Of a DNA stretch of 64,000 nt, positions 54,886 through 62,985 are shown one piece after another. Every line of letters starts with the position of its first letter. The first letter of the stretch is position 1. Source of the DNA: an uncultured Lachnospiraceae bacterium. GTDB taxonomy: Bacteria > Bacillota > Clostridia > Lachnospirales > Lachnospiraceae. Below the pieces are notes generated by a model. That model made no database searches, was not told the origin of the DNA, and saw only the letters and a program-made list of their open reading frames with translations. The stretch lies in NCBI GenBank assembly GCA_902794095.1, contig CADBFZ010000010.1, positions 26,688-90,687 of the forward strand, written 5' to 3'. The position numbers and the translations under genes are program-made.

Positions 54886-55776
54886 TTAATATAACGCAGA
54901 ATCATCAATATTGCAAATTTTGGAAACTCCGGTGCAGCTCATTACGAAACGAAGCTCGCTTTGAACCTTCTTAAGGAACTTCTCTACGCCCGAAGCTCCT
55001 TCTTTTTCCAGGGAGGGCATCATGGACCTTCCCACCGCTGCACCGTCTGCTCCGAGAGCCAGTGCTTTATATACATCCGCGCCGCTTTCGATACCGCAAT
55101 CCACAAATATCTTAACATCCCTGCCTTCGAGGGCATCCTTTATCTCGGGAAGAATCATCATGGGAGGTACTGCATAGGGAAGTCGCCCGTGGTGATGGCT
55201 TACGATTATTCCCTTGGCTCCGATCTCCGCACATTTAAGTGCATCGGATACACTTAAGACCCCTTTTACGACGAAAGGAAGCTTGGTTGATTCGACATAG
55301 CTTCTCAGCATATCCGTTGTCTGAACAGCCATTTCCTCTCCGACCACCACATCGAGTCCATTTTCTCCGAAGATGTGGTCTATATCCATTCCGATTCCGA
55401 ATGCGCCGACGCTCTCAGCATATGCAAACTGGTCGCGGACTTTTCCGTTATCGGCATAGGGCTTAACTATTCGTACTGTTTTCGCACCCGTATCGACAAG
55501 TTTTTTAAACATGTCATTTTCCATCATTCCGCAGAAGTTCAGAATGTTGCAGTTCTTCGCAGCGATGGAATATTCTTCAAGTCCCGTAAGCTCTCTTCCG
55601 TTCAGCTGTCCGATATGGGAAAAGGCGGGAGTAAGGACGGGGCTGTCAAATGTCTCGCCCCAGATTTCGGTGGATGTATCAGCTACCACGGAATCTATCA
55701 GTCTTTGTTCGAAGAGGATGGAATCCATGTACTTTGCGGTAATCTCATTCGCATCAGATATCCTTGTATAAGCCAT
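54886..55776 (-). CDS. FMN-dependent alpha-hydroxy-acid oxidase family protein, short form
   Basis: A 296-residue TIM-barrel flavoprotein. It keeps the substrate and FMN residues of the C-terminal half: the Lys in PFVVKGVLSVSDAL, the catalytic His and Arg in IVSHHHGRLPYA (usually SNHGGRQ), VFVDCGIESGADVYKALALGADG for FMN phosphate and VGRSMM. The N-terminal ~60 residues of lactate and glycolate oxidases, which hold a substrate-binding Tyr, are missing. It starts within the end of the isomerase gene (overlap of 23 bases) with a perfect GGAGG. It could oxidise a 2-hydroxy acid from the sugar made by its neighbours, or be a dehydrogenase. The substrate is unknown. Confidence 0.82.
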   Translation of the reverse strand: MAYTRISDANEITAKYMDSILFEQRLIDSVVADTSTEIWGETFDSPVLTPAFSHIGQLNGRELTGLEEYSIAAKNCNILNFCGMMENDMFKKLVDTGAKTVRIVKPYADNGKVRDQFAYAESVGAFGIGMDIDHIFGENGLDVVVGEEMAVQTTDMLRSYVESTKLPFVVKGVLSVSDALKCAEIGAKGIIVSHHHGRLPYAVPPMMILPEIKDALEGRDVKIFVDCGIESGADVYKALALGADGAAVGRSMMPSLEKEGASGVEKFLKKVQSELRFVMSCTGVSKICNIDDSALY

Positions 55777-56587
55777 TTAATTCCTCCTTCAGATAACCCA
55801 TGAACATGATGTATTTTTCATCCGAATCAAGGTGCTCTAAGATAACGGGCATATCGGAGTCGATTTCATTCATCTTCTCAACATAGTGTCTTAAAGGGAA
55901 TTCTCCGTCGCCGGGTCCGCACTCTTCCAGTCTTAATGTATAAGCCGTTCCAAGATGCACATCCTTGATATGGCAGCTCTTTATGCGGTCTCCCAGAAGA
56001 TCCGCACACTCTTCCACGAATTCATCCGCATGGAAATATCTGTCCGCGGAATTGATCATGTTGATAATATCCATATGAACCGCAAATCTGTCGCGGTCCA
56101 CGTCTTCGATAAGCTTTAAATACTCACGGGGACCGGTGGGGATCATCCAGGGCATGGGCTCGAGAGTAAAGTAGGTATTTTTAGGATTTGCCCTATCTAT
56201 TACTTCTCTTACCATGGCAACGGTTTTATCCCAAGCATCCTTAGAAAAGTTTTCTTTATATCCGCCGTCCCAGATTCGTCCGAAAGAGCCCGCAACATTT
56301 ACCGCACACCTCGCTCCGAGAAAATCCGCAAGGCGAAGCTGCTCCACGCAGTAATCCATATTTGCCTTACGCTCTTCAGGATCCGCAGCAATGGCATTTC
56401 TCCATATTCCGACTTCGGCTATGGTCAGTCCTGCTTTCTCTGCAGCTTCTTTATATGCGATTATCTTGCTTTCGGGTTCATTACTCTGAACGGGAAAAAC
56501 AACCGTAGAGCATCCCAGGTCTATTTGTTTATCCACCCACTCTTCGGGAGAGTTATGACGAAGGGGCGATGATGTTCCAAGTCTCAT
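55754..56587 (-). CDS. Sugar phosphate isomerase/epimerase family protein
   Basis: A 277-residue TIM-barrel protein of the xylose-isomerase-like (AP endonuclease 2) family. Expected metal ligands are the Glu in FTLEPMPWM, His and Asp in VHMDIIN, His in SCHIKDVHL and Glu in VILEHLDSDEKY. It starts inside the end of the epimerase gene (ATGA) and overlaps the hydroxy-acid oxidase gene. Together with the Gfo/Idh dehydrogenase this fits a sugar or inositol-like route, but the substrate cannot be told. Confidence 0.88.
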   Translation of the reverse strand: MRLGTSSPLRHNSPEEWVDKQIDLGCSTVVFPVQSNEPESKIIAYKEAAEKAGLTIAEVGIWRNAIAADPEERKANMDYCVEQLRLADFLGARCAVNVAGSFGRIWDGGYKENFSKDAWDKTVAMVREVIDRANPKNTYFTLEPMPWMIPTGPREYLKLIEDVDRDRFAVHMDIINMINSADRYFHADEFVEECADLLGDRIKSCHIKDVHLGTAYTLRLEECGPGDGEFPLRHYVEKMNEIDSDMPVILEHLDSDEKYIMFMGYLKEELNGLYKDI

Positions 56588-57612
56588 ACCGACTCCTCTG
56601 CCTTCTCAACCGCTGCGATAACGCGATCGCACCATTCATCAAATTCGGGATCTTCTACCTGACATTCGGGATGGGACAATACATAATCAAGTGCAATCCT
56701 TACGCCCATATCAAATCTTACGTTTGTAGCCATATCAGGAACTGCTCTCTTTAACTTGCTGTTATCGAAAACAACGGATACGGATTTGTCTCCGAGAAGT
56801 GAACCTGTGAAATCATATCCGTACTTATCTCCGGTAGCACGCAGGAAATCTGTAGATACATGATATGCATTAAGTTTTACACCAAGGGCATCTGCAATGG
56901 TCTGATAGATCTGATCCCAGGTAAGTGTCTCATCGGATGTGATCTGAAATGCTTCACCGATCGCATGTCTGTTGCCCATAAGTCCTGTGTATCCGATTGC
57001 AAAGTCCCCGTTCCAGGTAAGAGTCCAGAGGCTTGATCCGTCACCCTGGATGATAACGGGCTTACCTTCCTGCATTCTCTTAATAACCTGCCAGAAGCCT
57101 TTTTTACCATGAACTCCGAGAGGAACATGTCTCTCGTCATATGTATGGCTCGGCCGAACTATGGTCACAGGGAATCCTTCCTCTTTATATTTCTTCATAA
57201 GGAACTCTTCACACTCGATCTTGTCTCTTGAATATTGCCAATAGGGATTTGCGAGGGATGTTCCCTCGGTAATGATATAGCCTGCAGCCGGCTTATGATA
57301 AGCGGATGCGGAGCTGATATAGATATACTGTTTTGTTTTATCTTTAAAGATCCGATAGTCTCTTTCAACCTGCGATACATGGAATCCGATGAATTCACAT
57401 ACGCAGTCGAAAGTCATATCGCCGATCTTATCAAGTACGGCTTTTTCATCGTTTACATCACAAACAATGCTGTTAACGCGTTCGGGAAGGACAGAGTTTC
57501 TGTTGCCCCTGTTTAAAACCCATACTTCCCAGTCAAGTTCGTTGACAAGTCTCTTAACGACTGCCGTACTGATAGTGCCTGTTCCCCCAATGAACAATGC
57601 TTTCTTTTTCAT
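56584..57612 (-). CDS. NAD-dependent epimerase/dehydratase family protein
   Basis: A 342-residue extended SDR protein. The nucleotide motif is FIGGTGTISTAVVKRL near the N-terminus. The substrate region has VRPSHTYDERHVP. The YxxxK motif is not obvious, but YSRDKIECEEF (Tyr and Lys) lies where it should be. The C-terminal part LDYVLSHPECQVEDPEFDEWCDRVI is typical of a CDP-abequose or isoflavone-reductase-like group. It ends with the isomerase start (ATGA) and follows Gfo/Idh by 18 bases. Confidence 0.87.
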   Translation of the reverse strand: MKKKALFIGGTGTISTAVVKRLVNELDWEVWVLNRGNRNSVLPERVNSIVCDVNDEKAVLDKIGDMTFDCVCEFIGFHVSQVERDYRIFKDKTKQYIYISSASAYHKPAAGYIITEGTSLANPYWQYSRDKIECEEFLMKKYKEEGFPVTIVRPSHTYDERHVPLGVHGKKGFWQVIKRMQEGKPVIIQGDGSSLWTLTWNGDFAIGYTGLMGNRHAIGEAFQITSDETLTWDQIYQTIADALGVKLNAYHVSTDFLRATGDKYGYDFTGSLLGDKSVSVVFDNSKLKRAVPDMATNVRFDMGVRIALDYVLSHPECQVEDPEFDEWCDRVIAAVEKAEESV

Positions 57613-57630
57613 GGAAATACCCTTTCTATT

Positions 57631-58605
57631 TTAAAAACCGATTTCTTTAAGTACCGAATCGATTAAGCGTGCGTTCTTAAGAGAAAACTCAGGTGTGATG
57701 TGGGGCTTTTCGCCGTCCGTTATGCATCTTCCGAGCTGCTCTATTTCCAGTTTGTAATTGTGCGGAACGTTTAATTTTCTCTCAAAACATCCGTCACTGT
57801 TGCATACAAAATATCCTATGCATCCTTCCTGATTGTATTCAACTTCGGATCTTATACATCCTTTACTTCCGTGGATATAAAGTCTGTCATATCTTGAGTT
57901 TGTATTTTCTCCGAGGATCATTCCGATGTTGAAAGAAGCTCTAACTCCGTTCTTAAATCTCATGATCGCTGAGGTATTCAGATCAACTCCCAGATCAGAG
58001 AACTCCGCTACGGCTTTGACCATCTCTGGCTCGGAATCAATAAGTGTAAGTATCATGGTGGTGCAATAGCAGCCGAGGTCATACATTGCACCGCCTCCGA
58101 ATTCTTTGTGAAGGCGGAAATCTTCCTTGTACCCCTGAGTGATGAATGCGGATTCTATATAATCCACATCACCTATGATTCCGCTTTCGATATCTGATTT
58201 AAGACTCTCCACATAAGGACTGTGAAGATATGCATACGCCTCCATGAGATATACGCCGTTTTCTTCGGCGCACTTGTACATCTCTTCTGCTTCCTCGGCA
58301 TTGAGCGCAAGAGGCTTTTCACAAAGGACATGCTTCTTATTCTTAAGTGCTTCTGTAACCCACTTAAGATGCAGATCGTTGGGAAGGGGAATATAAACAG
58401 CCTGTACATCAGGATCTGCGATGAGCTCGTCATAGCTTCCGTAAGCTTTCTCGAATCCGAACTCTTCCTTATACTTCTCGGCCTTTTCGGGATTTCTTCC
58501 CGCAATTGCATAAAGCTCCGCGTTATCAGATTTCTTAATGCCGGGAATGGTTGCCCATCTTGCAATGTTTGCAGTACCGAGAATTCCCCATTTAATCTTA
58601 TTCAT
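57631..58605 (-). CDS. Gfo/Idh/MocA family oxidoreductase
   Basis: A 324-residue NAD(P)-dependent sugar dehydrogenase. The Rossmann motif is GILGTANIARWATIP, and the EKP motif is in KKHVLCEKPLAL with the catalytic lysine. The C-terminal domain has FGGGAMYDLGCYCTTMILTL, where His is often found in DxGxH, here Asp-Leu-Gly-Cys-Tyr. It lies about 30 bases after the glutathione peroxidase gene. The substrate is likely an inositol-like or hexose ring. Confidence 0.93.
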   Translation of the reverse strand: MNKIKWGILGTANIARWATIPGIKKSDNAELYAIAGRNPEKAEKYKEEFGFEKAYGSYDELIADPDVQAVYIPLPNDLHLKWVTEALKNKKHVLCEKPLALNAEEAEEMYKCAEENGVYLMEAYAYLHSPYVESLKSDIESGIIGDVDYIESAFITQGYKEDFRLHKEFGGGAMYDLGCYCTTMILTLIDSEPEMVKAVAEFSDLGVDLNTSAIMRFKNGVRASFNIGMILGENTNSRYDRLYIHGSKGCIRSEVEYNQEGCIGYFVCNSDGCFERKLNVPHNYKLEIEQLGRCITDGEKPHITPEFSLKNARLIDSVLKEIGF

Positions 58606-58634
58606 ATATACCCCTTCCTAAATCTGCCTAGTAT

Positions 58635-59183
58635 TTATCCAAGAAGATCTTCTACTGCTTTTCTTACATCTGCCATATCGACGGTGGGCTCGAATCTTGC
58701 AAGAACCTTGCCCTCTCTGTCTACAAGGAACTTGGTAAAGTTCCACTTGATGTATGCTTTATCGCCGTAAGTCTTATTGTTCATTTCGGTAAACTTCTTA
58801 AATGCAGCGTTCTTGAGTCCCTTTCCGAATCCTTCGAAGGGCTTCTCGGTTGCAAGATATGCAAAGAGAGGATCTGCCTCTTCACCGTTAACATTAAGCT
58901 TAGCAAACTGAGGGAAGTCAGCTCCGAACTTCATGGTGCAGAACTGATGAATCTCCTCTTCATCCCCGGGTGCCTGATTTGCAAACTGGTTGCAGGGGAA
59001 ATCAAGAATCTCAAATCCCTTATCCTTAAGATCTTTGTACATAGCCTCAAGAGGCTCATAGTGAGGAGTAAAGCCGCATCCTGTTGCGGTGTTGACTATT
59101 AGAAGTACCTTTCCTGCATAATCACTTAAACTAACTTCGTTGCCGGTTCTGTCCTTTACCTTGAAATCATATACATTTGCCAT
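58635..59183 (-). CDS. Glutathione peroxidase family protein (thiol peroxidase)
   Basis: A 182-residue peroxidase. The peroxidatic cysteine is C36 in NTATGCGFTPHY. The second cysteine C64 is in DFPCNQFANQAPG, which is the Cys-Gpx form that uses thioredoxin rather than glutathione. The Trp and Asn of the active site are in KWNFTKFLVD. It removes hydroperoxides in the cytoplasm. It is 20 bases after the MarR regulator and belongs to its operon. Confidence 0.95.
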   Translation of the reverse strand: MANVYDFKVKDRTGNEVSLSDYAGKVLLIVNTATGCGFTPHYEPLEAMYKDLKDKGFEILDFPCNQFANQAPGDEEEIHQFCTMKFGADFPQFAKLNVNGEEADPLFAYLATEKPFEGFGKGLKNAAFKKFTEMNNKTYGDKAYIKWNFTKFLVDREGKVLARFEPTVDMADVRKAVEDLLG

Positions 59184-59203
59184 ATTCTTTCCTCCAATAC
59201 TGC

Positions 59204-59653
59204 TTAGTTAACAGATTCCATGTTCGCCAGCGCTTTGTAAGTAAGTGTATAAAGAGTCTTGAATTCTTCCTCGGTCAGACCAACCTTCTTGGCAATCTCA
59301 CCCGGGATATTTACGGCCTTAGCCTTAAGCTTCTTTCCTTCTTTGGATAGACTTAGCGTCAAAAGTCTTTCGTCCTCATCGGAACGTTTCCTTGATATGT
59401 ATCCGGCAAGCTCAAGTCTCTTTAAAACGGGAGTCAGCGTACCGTAATCAAGATGAGTGCATTCGGCCAGTTCTCTCGATGTAGCTACTTCTTTCTCCCA
59501 CATAACCATCATTACTACGTACTGGGTATATGTAAGATCAAGTTCCTTCAAATAAGGGCCGTACTGTCTTACCAGTTCCTTTGAGCAGGCATAAAGTGGA
59601 AAACAAACCTGGTTGCAAAGCTTTAGTGCATCATATTCATTGCCGCTTTTCAT
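59204..59653 (-). CDS. MarR/OhrR family regulator
   Basis: A 149-residue winged-helix regulator. The helix-turn-helix is around TSRELAECTHLDYGTLTPVLKRLE (56-79) and the wing has RKRSDEDERLLTLSL. The N-terminal part LCNQVCFPLYACSKELVRQY matches OhrR, whose NQLCF cysteine senses organic peroxides; here C17 is in place and C13 and C23 are extra. It heads the operon with the peroxidase. A palindrome at 59670-59700, directly downstream of the -10, is its likely operator, so it would repress its own operon until oxidised. Confidence 0.93.
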   Translation of the reverse strand: MKSGNEYDALKLCNQVCFPLYACSKELVRQYGPYLKELDLTYTQYVVMMVMWEKEVATSRELAECTHLDYGTLTPVLKRLELAGYISRKRSDEDERLLTLSLSKEGKKLKAKAVNIPGEIAKKVGLTEEEFKTLYTLTYKALANMESVN

Positions 59654-59669
59654 TTCACTTACTCCATAT

Positions 59670-59700
59670 TGCTTTTGAACAATTTACTTGTGCAAAAGCA
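59670..59700. promoter_or_regulatory. Operator palindrome of the MarR/OhrR-like regulator
   Basis: TGCTTTTGAACAA (59670-59682) and TTGTGCAAAAGCA (59688-59700) match as an inverted repeat at 12 of 13 positions, with a five-base spacer. It covers the start point of the promoter at 59700-59728 and is typical of a MarR dimer site. Confidence 0.75.
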
Positions 59701-59728
59701 TTATATAAAAATTATCGAAGTGCGTCAA
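59700..59728 (-). promoter_or_regulatory. Promoter of the MarR-Gpx operon
   Basis: On the minus strand TTGACG (59728-59723) and a perfect TATAAT (59705-59700) are 17 bases apart. The operator begins at the end of the -10. Confidence 0.85.
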
Positions 59729-59746
59729 TCGACATTTTGAAAATTT

Positions 59747-61498
59747 TTACTTTTTTGTAACCTTGAATTCGTAGAACTCGCCGGGATTTAAAATAACTTC
59801 ACCTGTCATTTCGGTCACGGGCTTAAGATCATAGTGCAAAGTCTTCTTCGTAAGCTCGATCTCTTTTTCGCCGGAAGGCGTCCAAGGTGCGAAGTACTGA
59901 ACAAGCTTTGCATCATCGCTCTGAATATGGATCGTTGCATGCACTGGATGAGCGTGGCCCGTTACATGCGTATAGAGAATGAAGGTTCCGTTGTCATAAT
60001 GGAATATCGATACGTTCGGAGCGGTGACATATATGCCGTCATAATTAAACTCCTGCTTTACCGCATCCATTGCCCATCCGGGAATCCTTGCAAGATCCGA
60101 AGGGTTATCGGGAGTATTAATAAGGAACATCTTTCCCTTGCCGTAAGTATCCTTAAGGAAAAGAGTTGAATGATACTCTCCTGCACCGCCGTTAAGAAGG
60201 GACCAGGAAAGATTATTCGAATGCTGAATATCGGAAAAGAGAACAGGTGCCACATCCTCCAAGTATCCTGCAGGGTCGTCTGTTTTGTAATACCTGGTTA
60301 CGGAAAGCTTTCTTCCGGTAAGATATGCGCTGCTTATCTCTCTCCACTCATCTTCGGGAGCCTTTGCCATAAATCCGGGAGTAACGAATACTTTGCCGCC
60401 CTCCTTCATAAATGCCTTAAGCTTTGCAAAGATCTCCTTATCATAAAGAGAACTCTCGGTTACAAGAACACTTCCGTCCTCTGGGAAAATGGTGGTGGGG
60501 TAAAGAGCGATGCCCTGCATTCCGAGGAAATCCTCGATGTGGTTCTCACCCTGTGATGCATAAGGAATATAGGCGGGAATTCCAACGGGCTTTCCAGCCT
60601 TATCAAGCATCTTATCGATCCTTGAAAGCTGAAGCCCCAGCGGTGTAACAAGCTTATTGTTATAAAGGTCCGTCCACTGGAAAAGAGTGATCTCTTCGGG
60701 CTTTGCAAATGCGGACAGATATCCCTGCTCGAGATAATCATCTATAGGCCAGCACTGATAGGTATCAAACCATGTGCCCTGATTGCGGTTACCCGAAGCA
60801 TCATCCATCCATCTTACCAGGCTGTAGCTGAGATATGTGGGAAGATGCTGGTCCTGATATGCACTTGCTCTTGTCTCGGTTCCCGTATAAACCTTATCGA
60901 AGATATCCTTCTCAACATCGGGTCTGTATCCGGTTGCATGATATGACTCGCGCCAATTGGGGAACTTGATGATCATCTTAATGTCAGGATTGATCTTCCT
61001 TGCAGGACCTACGATCAGGTTCTCGGAAACATCCTTCATAAGGTCTTTTCTGAAATCAACCCATGATCTGTCACCCTTAGCCTTGATGCACTCTTCGCAG
61101 GTACAGTTGGTGAAATAGAAATCATCGAGAATAACTTCATCGAAAAGCTCGGCACAATATTCCGAAACCTTCTTAACATGCTCGCGCATCTTGGGGTTCG
61201 TGTAGCAGAATGTATCAAAGAGTCTCTGCTTATCTTTATCTTCATCAGAAAGATCGGGAACAACCGTTGTAAGACCGCCGGATACTTCCACAGTTCTGTC
61301 TTTGAAAAAATTTGCGATCTCCCTGATCTTATCTTTCTCAACCCAGTGAGATCCTCTGTACGGCTCGAGATAAACCTTATCGAGACCTACATATTTCTCG
61401 ATGAAATCGTACTGTTTTTCAAGAGTTTCAAGATCCATGTTCTGAAGGATCGAAGAAACGCAGTATACGGTTACCTTAAAATTATTAAAGTGTCCCAT
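59747..61498 (-). CDS. Glycoside-hydrolase-like TIM-barrel protein, unclassified
   Basis: A 583-residue protein without a signal peptide. The first ~330 residues look like a TIM barrel: VTVYCVSSI, KVYLEPYRGSHW, DEVILDDFYFTNCTCEEC (with acids at 125-126 and cysteines C132, C134, C137) and KPEEITLFQWTDL. A middle alpha/beta part (KAFMKEGGKVFVTPGF) follows, then a C-terminal beta-sandwich (EFYEFKVTKK end). The layout is like GH42-type beta-galactosidases with a trimerisation domain. I cannot assign a family. The CxCxxC after the acids may bind zinc. It overlaps the MATE gene by 14 bases. Confidence 0.75.
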   Translation of the reverse strand: MGHFNNFKVTVYCVSSILQNMDLETLEKQYDFIEKYVGLDKVYLEPYRGSHWVEKDKIREIANFFKDRTVEVSGGLTTVVPDLSDEDKDKQRLFDTFCYTNPKMREHVKKVSEYCAELFDEVILDDFYFTNCTCEECIKAKGDRSWVDFRKDLMKDVSENLIVGPARKINPDIKMIIKFPNWRESYHATGYRPDVEKDIFDKVYTGTETRASAYQDQHLPTYLSYSLVRWMDDASGNRNQGTWFDTYQCWPIDDYLEQGYLSAFAKPEEITLFQWTDLYNNKLVTPLGLQLSRIDKMLDKAGKPVGIPAYIPYASQGENHIEDFLGMQGIALYPTTIFPEDGSVLVTESSLYDKEIFAKLKAFMKEGGKVFVTPGFMAKAPEDEWREISSAYLTGRKLSVTRYYKTDDPAGYLEDVAPVLFSDIQHSNNLSWSLLNGGAGEYHSTLFLKDTYGKGKMFLINTPDNPSDLARIPGWAMDAVKQEFNYDGIYVTAPNVSIFHYDNGTFILYTHVTGHAHPVHATIHIQSDDAKLVQYFAPWTPSGEKEIELTKKTLHYDLKPVTEMTGEVILNPGEFYEFKVTKK

Positions 61499-62888
61499 GA
61501 AGATTATCCCTCCGGCCTACCTGAATTAACGGCTCGTTTTCTGCGCGGCTTTCCTTCTCGCCCGCAACAAGCGGAGTCAGATACTTGTAAAGCGCATATC
61601 CGTTAACGGTGAGCGCTCCGACCCATGCACTGATCTCAGCATAAGCGGTAGCCTTAAATCCGAGCCTGCTCATTAAAAATGATATCACAAATATCCTTAA
61701 AATCATTTCGAGTATTCCCGAAGCCATGGGAAGCATAGGCTTACCCATACCCTGTACACAGTTTCTGACAACGAAGAGAACATCGACAAATATCATCATG
61801 ATGCCGCATCTTGGAAGGAACATGCACGCCAGCCTGATCTGCGCACTTCCGTGCAAAAGAATACGTGCAAGAAATTCCGGGAAAAATACCATGAGTGATC
61901 CAAGAAGGATATATGTTACCGCCGAGATCGTAAGTGTAACGTGAAGGCCTTCTTTGATCCTGATATACTTACCCGCACCGTAATTCTGGGATGTATATGC
62001 ACTCATGGCATTTCCCGCTGTGGAGGCAGGATTCATGAAGAGGTTAAGGTATTTACTGCAGGCTGCATAAGCAGCGGTATAAACAACGCCGTAGCCGTTT
62101 ACGAAATACTGGACAACCATGCATCCTACGGCTGTGATGGAATTCATGAATGCCATGGGAAGTCCGTTTGCAAGAAGTTCTAAGAAGATCTTGTTTTCAT
62201 TAACGAAGTGTTCTTTTTTCAAATGGATGACGGGAATCTTGCTGAGCCTGTAGATACAAAACGCAGCAGAGATAACCTGGGCAACTATCGTAGCGATTGC
62301 AACGCCTTCAACTCCCATTCCCATTCCGAAAAGGAAAAAGCAGTTTAAAGTAACGTTAAGAACGGATGAGATAACTATCGCCTTAAGAGAGGTCTTGCTG
62401 TCACCGAGCGCTCTAAGAACCGCTGCTGAGATGTTGTAGCAGATACCTGACGAAAGACCGCCGAAAATGATATATCCGTATTTAAGGCTGTCTGCCATGA
62501 TGATCTCATCGGTCTGAAGAAGCCTTAACGCGTGGGGAAGGAATACTACGCTGAATGCGGACAAAAGCACGGATATAACGATTCCGAGTTCTATAACTCC
62601 GGCCATTCTGTGCTTAAGTGCCTCGATATTACCGGCACCGTAACTCTGTGCGATAAGAACGCCGAATCCGTTAGCTATACCGAATGAAAAACCGACTATG
62701 AGAAAAAAGAGAGAGCCCATGTTTCCTACAGCAGCCAGGGCATTATCACCAAGGCCCTGTCCGACAATCCATGTATCCGCAAAGTTATAAAACTGCTGCA
62801 GCATACTGGTCATTAGAAGAGGCCAATAAAATGACAGTATCAATGAAGAGGGCTTCCCTGTTGTAAAATCCGTCTCTCGGCTTTTCAT
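61485..62888 (-). CDS. MATE family membrane transporter
   Basis: A 467-residue transporter of twelve membrane segments. The start FTTGKPSSLILSFYWPLLMTSMLQQFYNFADTWIVGQGLG is typical of the MATE family, and a second copy of the fold begins near residue 240 (LLANGLPMAFMNSITAVGCM). It exports cationic drugs or metabolites with Na+ or H+. It is the first gene after the divergent AraC regulator, and its stop overlaps the glycoside-hydrolase-like gene. Joint control suggests that the two act on the same sugar compound. Confidence 0.93.
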   Translation of the reverse strand: MKSRETDFTTGKPSSLILSFYWPLLMTSMLQQFYNFADTWIVGQGLGDNALAAVGNMGSLFFLIVGFSFGIANGFGVLIAQSYGAGNIEALKHRMAGVIELGIVISVLLSAFSVVFLPHALRLLQTDEIIMADSLKYGYIIFGGLSSGICYNISAAVLRALGDSKTSLKAIVISSVLNVTLNCFFLFGMGMGVEGVAIATIVAQVISAAFCIYRLSKIPVIHLKKEHFVNENKIFLELLANGLPMAFMNSITAVGCMVVQYFVNGYGVVYTAAYAACSKYLNLFMNPASTAGNAMSAYTSQNYGAGKYIRIKEGLHVTLTISAVTYILLGSLMVFFPEFLARILLHGSAQIRLACMFLPRCGIMMIFVDVLFVVRNCVQGMGKPMLPMASGILEMILRIFVISFLMSRLGFKATAYAEISAWVGALTVNGYALYKYLTPLVAGEKESRAENEPLIQVGRRDNLHGTL

Positions 62889-62911
62889 GAGTTTCTTTCC
62901 TTTCTGAACTC

Positions 62912-62941
62912 ATTCTATTCCGATACCGGATTATATAGAAT
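62912..62941. promoter_or_regulatory. Palindrome over the MATE promoter
   Basis: ATTCTAT (62912-62918) and ATAGAAT (62935-62941), with inner TCCG (62919-62922) and CGGA (62927-62930), form a nested inverted repeat. It overlaps a minus-strand TATAAT (62935-62930). No good -35 is seen, which is usual for promoters that need an activator such as the divergent AraC protein. Confidence 0.55.
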
Positions 62942-62951
62942 TACTTATTTG

Positions 62952-62979
62952 TTGAGTTTTGCCCACTTTTTGTTATTAT
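62952..62979 (+). promoter_or_regulatory. Probable promoter of the AraC gene, leaderless start
   Basis: TTGAGT (62952-62957) and TATTAT (62974-62979) are 16 bases apart. The transcript would start at or within one or two bases of the ATG at 62986, so translation may need no ribosome site; AGAGG lies only one base before the ATG. Confidence 0.5.
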
Positions 62980-62985
62980 AGAGGT

